A stretch of 64,000 bases of DNA from assembly GCA_037962975.1 (NCBI GenBank), contig CM075669.1:189542501-189606500 (forward strand), written 5' to 3'. A program made the translations under genes and the position numbers. The stretch is from Clitoria ternatea (lineage: Eukaryota > Streptophyta > Magnoliopsida > Fabales > Fabaceae). The notes under the pieces were generated by a model, which saw only the letters and a list, made by a program, of their open reading frames with translations, did no database searches and was not told where the DNA came from. Shown piece by piece: positions 35,350-45,205 of the stretch (positions are counted from its first letter, which is position 1; every line of letters begins with the position of its first letter).

Positions 35350-36647
35350 TATACATCCCGAGTGGGGGAGAGTTAAGGAGAATGGTGCTAGATGAAGCCC
35401 ACAAAAGCCTACTCAGTATCCACCCGGGTACCACGAAGATGTACCACGACCTGAGGAAACAGTTCTGGTGGCCCGGACTAAAGAGGGATGTGGCGGAATA
35501 CGTGGCTCGGTGTATTACTTGTCAGAAATCAAAGGTGGAGCACCAAAAGCCGTACGGTGCAATGCAACCCCTGGAGATTCCCGTGTGGAAATGGGACTCA
35601 ATTGCCATGGATTTTGTCATGGGATTACCAAGGAACCGAGCGGGACATGACGCCATTTGGGTCATTATTGACCGACTGACGAAGAGTGCACACTTCCTAC
35701 CTATAAACATGAAGTACTCGTTGCATAAGTTGGCTCAGATTTACATTCAAGAGATTGTCTGACTACATGGTATACCCTCTTCTATCGTGTCAGATAGGGA
35801 TCCTAGGTTCACATCTCGGCTTTGGAACAACCTACACCAGGAAATGGGCACGAAGCTTTGGCTTAGTTCTGCCTACCACCCCCAATCGGATGGACAATCC
35901 GAGCGGACGATTCAAAGTTTAGAAGATTTACTAAGAGCATGTGTGTTAGAGCACGGTAGAGATTGGGAGCAGTATCTCCCCTTGATTGAGTTTACATACA
36001 ATAACAGCCATCATAGCAGCATTGGCATGGCACCCTACGAGGCACTGTATGGACGGAGATGCCGAACCCCACTTTTCTGGTCAGAAACGGGAGAAAGTCT
36101 GCTATTGTGACCAGACATTGTGAAGCAAACCACAGAACAGATCCGAGTAATACAGGAAAGGATGAAAGCATCTCAAGACAGGCAAAAGAGCTACTATCAC
36201 AAACGCATCAAACCATTGGAATTTTCAATCGGAGACAGAGTGTTTTTAAGGACTTCTCCGAGTAAGGGAGTCGGACGAGCCTTGAAAGGTGGAAAGTTAA
36301 GCCCTCGATACATTGGACCCTATGAAGTGTTGGAACGAGTCGGCACCATGGCCTACCGAATAGCGCTACCAACCCACTTATCCCGATTACACCATGTGTT
36401 TCACGTGTCTCAACTAAGGAAGTATCTACATGATCCTAGCCACACAATACCGGATGACGAAGTAGAAATCAAAGAAGACCTGACCACTGTGACTACACCG
36501 ATCGGAATTGTGGACCGATCGATAAAGCGCTTGAGGAACAAAAACGTAGGGCTGGTTAAAGTAGAGTGGCAGCAAGGCAAGACTACCTCTTGCACCTAGG
36601 AACGCGAGGACGCCATGAGACAACAATACCCCGAGTTATTTACTTAG
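35350..36647 (+). pseudogene. Integrase with chromodomain-like C-terminus of element F
   Basis: The zinc-binding HHCC part spans EAHKSLLSIHPGTTKM to CITCQKSK. The catalytic core has Asp in WKWDSIAMDFV, Asp in VSDRDPRFTSR and Glu in HPQSDGQSERTIQ, so all three acidic residues are present, unlike element A. Stops at 35760 and 36108 split the core. The GPY/F module KLSPRYIGPYEVLERVG and HHVFHVSQLRKYLHDPS are followed by a chromodomain-like end (IVDRSIKRLRNK, VKVEWQ, EREDAMRQQYP). In chromoviruses this tail steers integration toward particular chromatin; here a Trp in its aromatic region is TAG at 36597. Confidence 0.93.
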
Positions 36648-36684
36648 GTGAGTAACCGACTGAATTTCGGGGATGAAATTCTTT

Positions 36685-36700
36685 TCGAGTGGGGGAGAAC
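36685..36700 (+). promoter_or_regulatory. Polypurine tract of element F
   Basis: CGAGTGGGGGAGAAC ends directly before the 3' LTR start at 36701. It follows GGATGAAATTCTTTT, the usual sequence between the pol stop and the polypurine tract in Tekay-type elements. Confidence 0.9.
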
Positions 36701-39664
36701 TGTAACATCCCAATTTTTAATAAAGATAATCGCACAAAATAAAAAGCCATTTAAAATGTCAAGTAAGATCTGTCCACTAATTACATTTAACAAAATTAAC
36801 AAAAAAAATGAAGTGATTAGCGTTAGTGGGTACTGATGGGATTGGGTGACGTGAGCAGACTGCTCCTCACGTTTTCCCACCCCACCATTCCTTCCTTCAT
36901 GCATGCGTTATAAGTGGACGATGATTTCCCCTGCCATTCGTTCTGGAGAGAGCTCCCTACGAATTCCTTCTTCTTCTCTTCTCCTTCTCTGCCCTCTATT
37001 TCATCCCCTGTTTCCGAAGACGAGTAACAGTGTTGCAGAGGAGTCAGAGTTTCCTCACACGAGTAGAAGAAGAGTGTCAAAGCAGAAACAACCCCACACC
37101 ATTCGTGACTAGCATTCAAGTAAAGGCTAAGTGAGCGGAAACACTAAGTGAAGCAGCGAGGAAAGGAACCAACATCCAAACGGAAAAGCCTCTCGGAGTC
37201 TCGTAGTTGGTAGGGGGAGTATCTTACATGTTAAATGCATGGATTATATTTGGGTTTCGAGTAGTGAAACGATAGCCCTGCATCCTATTGTATGATAATG
37301 CTTGCATGTGAAGTAACCGAGTGTGAGACAAGTAAGAATGAGTGTTGCATGTTAGTATTGTCCTTGATGATTGCATGATATGTTGAGATTATTGGGAATG
37401 CGTTGTTGAATCTGTTCATATTCTTATGATGCATGCGTTGATTGAGTTATAACACTGTGGTATATTGATTGCATGTTAACTAGAGTTAATGAAAACGCCC
37501 ATAAGAGCTTGATATTAAATGATACGACTGCATTAGATTGATATGCTGCTATAATGATAACTGTATGGAAGTTGTGTGTGCTAAATTAACATGCGGAGTC
37601 CTGAGAATGTGTGTTACCGACTGCATGTGAAATCTGTGTGATTGAATAAGAGGATGGGTGCAAAAGAATTTAATGCTGTGTGTTGAACCCGCGTGTGGCG
37701 CATGGGATGCGTTGTGCTAAGAGTACGTAGTGTGGGACACTACCATCGGTCATAAAGCGTGGGACGCTATGAAATCCTTGAGTGGGACTCAAGGTAGCTC
37801 TGAGTGGAACTCGGGCTGCCTGTGAACACCTCCGTTGACGTTGAGAGCGTTGGTGTCACTTGTGGGCAAAACGGTTGGGTACCTGTAAAATGGCCAAGCA
37901 GCTGGGAGCTGAAATGATAGTTGAGAACTATATACAAAAGGCTGAGAGCCTACGTTGCAACGTCAGGACCGATTACACACGAACGCAGATCCGAGTGAAT
38001 GAATTGTGTATGTTAACTGTTGATATTGCTGGAATTGATTATGTATGAGATGATGAATATATATATGTATATGTATATCCGTGTACTTGTGCTATTGATG
38101 CTAAGTGAAACCTGCCTTATGAATGCATGTTATATCATTGGAGAGTTATATATATATATATAGCCGAGTGAGAATCAGGGATCCTGACTGTTAATTATTC
38201 CAGAGATTCATTCTGATTTATGGACCTTAGTATCGCGCCACTGATTGCTGTATGTTAATATTATTGAGTTGGTGTGTTTAAGGGACCGAGTGACAATTGT
38301 GGAAATCTTGATCGGTAAGGATCTTGTGCGTGTGTTCTGGTTAATCAGTTAAACTCTGACCTTAATTATTGCTACGTGTGACTGTGTATATATATATATA
38401 TATAGTTATATAAATGTGCAACGACCTAAGTAAGTATCTATCATTTAAAATTTAAGATGCTCACCCCTGCTGTGGCAATTCCTTTCAGTGAACATCTCTC
38501 GTAATGAGGATTGGAAGAGGAGCGGAAATGCCGGGTGAAGTGTTGAAGCACTATAGAAGTTTTTTATGATTGTGCATATGCTGTATATAGTGTTTTTTTT
38601 GGGTTAAGCCTTGGCCGGCTCGTGTTTTGCTAGTAGTCTCTTATAAGGAGTTGTTTCCCTTAGAATGGGGACATGACAATGTGGTCGTAGATCTGTGATA
38701 TGCACTCCTATGTATATGTATATGCCTATGTGAAACCATGTTGTATGTCTATTTTATGTCGTGAAATGCTTGGGTAACCTTTATATATACGTGATCACAT
38801 TCCCGAAGGTGTAAGATATGATATAATTTAACGTGAAGTAAGCCAATTTAGAGTCTAGAGGGTGAGTTGTGACGCTGTCACCGAGTGGGGAAGGTTTGGA
38901 CGTTTTTGAGTGAGTGAAATCAGATAGCTCCGAGTGAGAGTTGACATAGAAGACTACCCCTAACATCGAGTTATTAGGGTCAAGGTTGAGAGTCTAATAG
39001 GCGTTCCGAGTGGTCATTACTAGGGTTTCCCCGAGCGTAGGATAATCAACGAACCCTAAGTGAGAATTTGCCGAGTGATGATTCTTCCGACTAGAGAGTG
39101 ACCTTTTAGAATCTTGGGGACCTCCGCTGTAGTAAGTTGTTAGTGACAAAAGGATCCGAGCGAGCCTTAGCCGAGTAGAATGTTTAGAGTCGGAAGGATA
39201 TAGTCACCGAGTGAAAATTTAGTAAAAATACCCCGAGTGACAAAAGGACGTAAAGATTACTTTGAGTGAGGAGCTCCATAGAACCTGAATAAGTGTTAGT
39301 GGGGGCCATGTCAGTATTATTCGTGCATGTCTTCTGATTGATGAAATTGTAGAATGAGTTACTTTTCCGAATGGGACTAGTAGGCGTAAGGGCCAAGTCT
39401 GAGTGAATCAGGTGATGAAACCCGAGTGCGGAGATACCGAGTGAAATGAGCGATTACCGAGTGAATCTTTCGCTTGAGCGCGTGTGCGTTGCTATGTAAC
39501 CACCGATGCAATTTCCCTTCTTTTGCTGTTAGTTCCTTGTAATTCTTCTGTACTCTCGTTTTCTCCTTCTCTCATCCCTTCCAGTGGCATTCTAGTTTAA
39601 TTGTGAAAAAAAGAAAATTCCTCTGTTTTTCCTGTCTATGATTTGTTCAAATTAGGGTGTTACA
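36701..39664 (+). repeat. 3' LTR of element F
   Basis: Near-identical to the 5' LTR, with about 50 substitutions counted by eye plus length changes in A and TA runs. The hairpin array is at 37699-37963 and the CCGAGTG field at 38880-39463. The two substitutions that hit hairpin stems both turn a G-C pair into a possible G-U pair (GAGCAC to GAGTAC; ACGCT to ACGTT). Confidence 0.95.
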
Positions 39665-39669
39665 GTATA

Positions 39670-40310
39670 CATGTATATAAGTACACATTTCAAAGATTCA
39701 ATCAAGGATTATCGTAATCATATAAATTATTTTGAGAAAGGGTATCATTAACCAAGTTTTTGAAGAAGTACTAAGTAAGTATGTAAGTATTTGCATTTTA
39801 TAACCATAAAGACAGTTATTAACAAGGTAAAAGTAAAGCGGAGAGTATAAGTTAGTATAAGGAAGATATGTAAGAAAACTTTTCTTAAGTAAAACATGAA
39901 TATGGCATTAAGGACGAAAGACTTATTGAGGTAGGACCCTACCTGGTGACAATAATGGGGATTAGTAAAGGATGATGTATTAAGGATGTGCATTATACAT
40001 GCATCCTTTACATTGGAAGACCGTGATTTAGGACTCAATACTAGAGTATGCAACGAGGGGTACGCTAGAGGACATGATAGTTTAGATCCCTAATTAGATC
40101 TCGGGGGTATAACTGGGTTGGGCACCTAGATAGCTTAGAGTCGCGTCTGGAGCCGGGCAATTTGTAGGCCAACCAAGTATACCTTGACTAGGACTAGTGC
40201 TACTAGGACCATGTAGATCCAAGTTCCTGTTCTCTTCAGAGTGTGATCACAACTTTGAATTTTTGGACCAATGTGTCTCTTACCTATATGGATTTTTGAG
40301 GACTTGGTGA
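39670..40310. other. Remnant H, middle part
   Basis: The sequence between element F and solo LTR G has no ORF worth calling. It contains a short GC-richer stretch (about 40080-40200) with GGTATAACTGGGTTGGGCACC-like words, reminiscent of the structured patches in the other LTRs. I assign it to the same host sequence as 28449-28992. Confidence 0.4.
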
Positions 40311-41500
40311 TGTAACATCCTGATTTTTTTTACCGATTAAGATTAAGCCATTAATTAAGGGTTAATTACAGAATTAAGATTAATGATTAATTAGACTAAT
40401 TGCTGATTGATTAGAAATGATTGAATAAATAATGATAATAATAATAATGCCAGGTGAAAGGACGCATGTGCCCCTAATGGTATAAGATAACTTCAGCTCT
40501 CTCTTTCCCTCATTTTTTATTCACGCTGGACATCTTCCTGTGGGCATGCATCTGGTCCCTTCTTCCTACTGATTCTCTTCTTCTTCACCCTCATTTGCGT
40601 CGTCCGCTTGGAAAGAACAGAGAGAGAGTTGAGAGCTTTTTGAGAGGAACAGAGACGCGGTTCTGTTTTCACTCCCTGTCCTCTTCTTCTTCTCCGTCAC
40701 CTTCTTTCCCCTTCTTCTTCTTCCACTTGGAGCTGTCAGTGTCCCAGTTGGAAGGCTGTGCTGGGAAGTGCCTTGGAGCTGTAGGGGAGACGAATCCGTT
40801 GGAGGAAGGGGCAACTCTGGTCCAGAATTGACGCGGAGTTCGAAGGTTGTTGGAGGAGGAGTAACAGAAGGGACGATCGGTCAGCATTGTAACTCGAAGA
40901 GTTTCTGAACCCCGACAGCAGGTAGGGGGTGCTTTGCATGTCAAATGCATGGTTTATGGACGGGTTCCGGGTGTTTTGCTTTAATGTGATGTGTTATATG
41001 TGAAATGTGTAGATCGATGTGTTGTGATTGAGTAATTGTGCATGCAACTCCCAGATTTATGATATCTGTGAACTGTTTTGTGTTGTGTGATTCCGTCCAT
41101 GAGTGCATGTTAATGTTCTGAGAATACTGACTGAACGAATGTAAATATGAGTGTCACTATGATTGCCAAATGCATGAGATGTGAGTTGATACGTCGATTT
41201 CCATTTGGAATGTTGTGTTGAAATGCATGCTGATCTCATTAAAAATGTCGAGTGGATGTACTGTAGCGTTGTTATCCTAATTTGCTTGTTATGAGTTATT
41301 ATGATAAAACGCGTGTGATGCTGTAATGGAACTATGGAATTCCGAGTGAATCTAAATGCTGTGTTGAATCGGTTGTGATCTATTAATGGCTGTGTCGCAC
41401 TTGGTAAGCTTGGATGCTTGTTGTGAAATTACATGAGTTTGCATATATGAGAAGAGGGTGACCCGTGGAAGGTCAAGAGCCCTATGAGATGACTTCTGCC

Positions 41501-41629
41501 ACAGATTCCTGGCTAGTTCCATGAGGACCCGTGGTAGCCGACAGAGCTAGAGTTAAGTCTCGAGACGTCACGAGGTGACCGGTACCACACGGAAAGGGCT
41601 AGTGGACGAGGAGCCAGGAAGGAATCTGT
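41501..41629 (+). repeat. Nested inverted-repeat structure in LTR G
   Basis: Outer stem: TTCCTGGCT (41506-41514) pairs with AGCCAGGAA (41612-41620), and ACAGA (41501-41505) with TCTGT beyond a four-base bulge. Middle stem: GTGGTA (41531-41536) pairs with TACCAC (41583-41588), extended by CCG with CGG. Inner stems: GTCTCGAGAC (41557-41566) and GTCAC-GAG-GTGAC (41567-41579). The whole would fold as one branched hairpin of about 130 bases. Confidence 0.8.
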
Positions 41630-42278
41630 AGCTGACATCACTGTTTGAGTCGGATCCGCAGGCATATATATAAGAACATTATTATTGAGAATAACATGAT
41701 TTGCATGGATTTGAATGATTTGAGTAAATTCCAACTGGATGATATCGTATGAGTGAATTCTGATTGAATGAATACGTATGTATTGATACTGTTGCCGAGT
41801 GCACTGTGATGTTATGATTGAGAATGTATGTTATTGTGCAATTCCGATCGAATGATGTTGTATGACTCTTATATTAAATAGCAGTGTATATTATCATGGA
41901 TTGAGCCATGTGAATTGTATAATTGAGTAGTGAGGTATAATCCGAATCAATAACTGTCATTTAATATGTAAAAGCTCACCCCTACACCATTTTTCAGTAT
42001 GTGCAGGTTGGACCCGAAAGTCATGATAAGGCCTCAAGTCCGAGTGAGGTGCACTCCGACTGTTAGGTGCTTATATTGTATTTATTATGTTTAGTCAGTG
42101 TAGCCTTGGCCGGCTCTCATGTAATATGATAATTTAATATCTTTGTTTATGAGCAATGCCTATCAGAGTTGTAGATAAGTACACATATACATATATATAT
42201 ATATACTTTACATGGATATGGTGTTAATTGCATCGAATAATAAGTGTTGGTGAATGAATAATGTTAGGATGATGAGTA

Positions 42279-43014
42279 TCCGAGTGTATGTTTACATATA
42301 TATATGTGTGTGTGGTTATATTGGTAACATACACTGTATTGATTGTGAAGTATTATTGAATTATTTGAGAATTGTTGATGGGTGAAATAGTGTTAAGTTG
42401 ATGATTCCGAGTGAGACTTTGGTGTTTGGGCTTCTTTTTCGAGTGGAGAAACTTAAAGGGATTCCGAGTGAAATCCCTTTAGATGAACCTACACTATGTG
42501 GGAGTCGATGGGAGAATTTCCCGGTTATGTTAGGCGTAAGTAATACTGAGTGAAAAATATGAGTATAACCCCGAGTGGGGAAAGATCTAGGTATGCCCGA
42601 GTGGAGATGCTGAGTGAACCTTTTCCGAGGGAAGAGTTGTTATGATGGTTTAATTGAGATAAAATCTAAGTGTATGATCTATACATAATCCGAGTGAACG
42701 AGGATCCATATCCCAAGTGGTTAAGATTTGAATAAGTCCGAGTGGGACTTAACTTCCTGATTTTCCCCGAGTGAATATGATGATGTATACCGAGTGAATC
42801 TGGTTGGAATATTCTGAGTGATGTATGACTGTGGAGACCCCTTCTGAACAAAGGAAGGTCTATGTGTTTCCCGAGTGAGAGAAATGATGATACTCCGAGT
42901 GGATTGTATATGTGACCCTCGTGGATAAAAATAAATGACTAAGTATAATACGTTGGGGGTCGTTCCCGAATGAATGGAACCCCTTGATCCCGAGTGTTTG
43001 GATAGCCGAGTGTG
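42279..43014 (+). repeat. CCGAGTG motif field in LTR G
   Basis: About nineteen copies or one-base variants of CCGAGTG in 735 bases, all in the same orientation and at the same relative position as in element F. Surrounding sequence is not alignable by eye to F, so the motif is kept while the spacers have changed. Confidence 0.87.
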
Positions 43015-43017
43015 GCT

Positions 43018-43260
43018 TCTCGCTTCAGCGAATGAAGGATTTGCTCTGGCGAGTGCAAATGGATGTGAAGGCTTCTGGTTGCTTCGCTTGAGCGATGGGG
43101 TGTTCGCCCGAGCGAGTTGGGTTGTCTCGCTCTAGCGTGTTGGATCTCGCTCGAGCGAGTGAGCGTTGTTCTGTGGGATTCGCTTAGGCATTGATGTGTC
43201 TTCCGCTGTTGCCTTGTGATATCTCGCTCAAGCGATGTTGGACCACACTTGAGCGAGGGT
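43018..43260. repeat. CTCGCT/AGCGAG palindrome cluster in LTR G
   Basis: About ten variants of CTCGCTNNAGCGAG (for example CTCGCTCGAGCGAG and TTCGCCCGAGCGAG) in 240 bases. It begins where the CCGAGTG field ends and finishes about 180 bases before the LTR end. Confidence 0.85.
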
Positions 43261-43445
43261 GTACTGTTTGGGCCGGCTTAAGCTGTTGTGTTCCCGCTGA
43301 ATTACCGAATGTGTGCTTTGTTTTTTCCTTGCCTTCCATTCTATATGTCACCCGGTTATTTTATGGTCTATTTCGGTTTATTATTTTGGAAAAAATTTTC
43401 TTTGTCTCGGGTTTAATTTCATTTAATCTAGGATGTTCCAGGTGA

Positions 43446-44615
43446 GCTCCAATCGCTCTCATACAGAAGCGTTGTGCTCAGTATGATACTGAGGCAGGAT
43501 GACTCTGATGAGTATGATGTTGTAAGGGCCCTTGTTCACATTCATGAAATACTTAATAATGAGACAATCATAATACACCTAACTCATGTATAGCATCCTA
43601 AATGACTAACCACATTATGATTATGGTTATGAACTGTGTGATGCTGAGAGTGTCTGTATTTGATTAATGTGATTGTATAACATAATCTTGCTATGATAAC
43701 TGATTATTGTGTTGCATGAAAATAATTGATCTCTGTTTGATATACTGTAACTACTATCAAGTAGGTTAAATGTCAGTTGAATTGGTTAGAGATCCTTAGG
43801 ATATGTGATAATGATTATGTGTTGGTTTACTAGGAGATCGTAGGGTCGTGCATCATAATAAATGACAGTTAATTGTTTTTGTATGCCCTATAAGGACACG
43901 TATTAGGTTTAGGTAAATAATGAGAGTCTAGATGATAAGTGGATTGTCATGATAGAATTATAACTAGGTGACAAAATAAATATAGAAGGATATGGGTGAC
44001 TGTTGAGCATAATTATATGCTAGCTCGATTAGAAATGGATTTGGGTTATTATTATGGAATCGTAATTTGTTAAGAGACTATATATATATACATATATCAA
44101 AAACACTTGAAGTATAAGAATGGTATGAATTTGTGGTAGGTAAGATTCACCTAATGATTTGTCTGTGTGTGTGAAATCTGTTAGGCTTGATGGTGCACTT
44201 TTGTATGTTTTTCCAACAAGACTAGAGTGAGATAAAATCACCCCCTTGTTTTGTGGTTGTACCGTGTATATCCATATATTCACTCTAGGCTTACAAGGGA
44301 CAGATCTAGAGAGGAAGGAAGATCAGTGTCATAGTTGCGTAGTGGAAGCGGTCGGACTCCCAACTCTACGAAGTAGCGACTAAGTTAACTTGTGTTTAAA
44401 TTTTATGGGTATCTGCGTGCCCTATCACTCAGAGCGTATTGAGACTACATGTAATGTATAAAGTGTTTTTCTTGAAGTTCTTGATCCACCATGGTTTCTT
44501 GTACAAAAAAAATAGTTCTTAATTTTACAAAAAAAAAATTAAGTAACACCTTAGTTAATTGGGACATCCGGATTAAGGACGTTGTCCTAGTTAACCGAGG
44601 GCGTTATGACCACAT
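43446..44615. other. Remnant H, right part
   Basis: About 1.2 kb without a credible ORF. It ends in CCTAGTTAACCGAGGGCG (about 44588-44605), which resembles the element-strand end of insertion Z. This supports an old LTR in plus orientation whose left end is near 28484. The terminal CA and target duplication are not recognisable. Confidence 0.42.
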
Positions 44616-44696
44616 AATATCCTAATATTTCAACATACATATGTACATTTAGTTCACCAATTCTCCACAACTAAATAGCATCCAAACATTGCAACC

Positions 44697-44721
44697 TATA
44701 TATATATATATATATATATAT
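44697..44721. repeat. TA microsatellite
   Basis: About twelve TA units within the RNase H remnant, interrupting its reading frame after CFATLKKCNE. Confidence 0.9.
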
Positions 44722-45205
44722 TCATTGCATTTCTTCAAAGTAGCGAAACACATCTTCTTTGAGGATTCAATTTCTGTTCCGATATTCAAATTGCAAAACT
44801 CTTCAATCAATTCAAGTTCTTTGACCATCATGGCCGACACATACAAGGATTTCCTTCTAAGAGAATCCGCAACCACATTAGCCTTCGTTGGATGATACTT
44901 CAACTCAAAATCATAGTCCTTCCAGACCTTCATCCATCTCCTTTGACGCATATTTAATTCCTTCTGATCAAAGAGGTATTTCAAGCTTTTGTGATTACTA
45001 AAGACCACAAACCTCGAGACATAAAGATAATCATACCAAAGCTTCAAGGCAAACACAACTGCCGCCAACTATAAATCATGAGTGAGATAATTAACTTCAT
45101 GAGGTCTCAACTGACGTGAAGTATAAGCAATGCACATTCCTTCTACATTAAAACACATCCAAGACCATGCTTGGAAGCATCACAATACACCACAAAGTCT
45201 TCTTA
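44722..45205 (-). pseudogene. Gypsy RNase H remnant (element D)
   Basis: Minus-strand reading gives YCDASKHGLGCVLM (frame broken just after), MAAVVFALKLWYDYLY, SNHKSLKYLFDQKELNMRQR, KYHPTKANVVADSLRRKSLY and MVKELELIEEFCNL. This is the RNase H domain and the start of the linker to integrase, most similar here to element A. RT is missing upstream: at about 45205 the sequence changes to LTR-internal sequence. Downstream it ends in the TA microsatellite. Confidence 0.88.

Larger units (their letters stand above)
32244..36647 (+). pseudogene. Gag-pol polyprotein of element F (five nonsense codons)
   Basis: One reading frame runs from ATG 32244 to the natural TAG at 36645-36647, about 1,467 codons. 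It encodes gag, protease, RT, RNase H and integrase with a chromodomain-like C-terminus. In-frame stops are TAG 32976, TAG 34737, TGA 35760, TGA 36108 and TAG 36597, and there is no indel that shifts the frame. Compared with relatives, 35760 replaces Arg (EIVRLHG), 36108 replaces Gly (LLLGPDI) and 36597 replaces Trp (TWERED). The start fits: it is about 270 bases after the primer-binding site, preceded by GGATAAGGG, and opens with a plausible gag N-terminus (MANRQSMEAI). Confidence 0.95.
28993..39664 (+). mobile_element. Complete Ty3/gypsy (Tekay/Del-type) retrotransposon F, 10.7 kb
   Basis: All parts are present: 5' LTR 28993-31963, primer-binding site 31967-31978, gag-pol 32244-36647, polypurine tract 36685-36700 and 3' LTR 36701-39664. 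The target duplication is GTATA at 28988-28992 and 39665-39669. It is the youngest-looking gypsy copy here: LTR divergence is about 50 substitutions in 2.96 kb by eye (about 1.7%), more than four fifths transitions. The coding frame has five nonsense codons and no frameshift, so the copy is probably immobile on its own but could be mobilised by a related active element. The lineage call rests on the RT, integrase and C-terminal chromodomain-like motifs. Confidence 0.95.
40311..43440 (+). mobile_element. Solo LTR G (3.1 kb) with GGTGA duplication
   Basis: It starts TGTAACATCC and ends GGATGTTCCA, the last bases one change away from the usual TGTTACA. Flanking duplication is GGTGA at 40306-40310 and 43441-43445. 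There is no ORF, primer-binding site or polypurine tract, so it is a solo LTR. In order: pyrimidine patch (40680-40735), GGTAGGGG with AAATGCATGG (40921-40952), structured patch (41470-41640), GCCTTGGCCGGCT (42103-42115), CCGAGTG field (42279-43014) and CTCGCT/AGCGAG cluster (43018-43260). The order matches the LTR of F, so they belong to related families. Confidence 0.88.

Noticed and set aside
42666..42851. Short frame rich in Ser/Leu/His in solo LTR G
   Set aside because: It is a by-product of the CCGAGTG motif field and shows no conservation with the F LTR.
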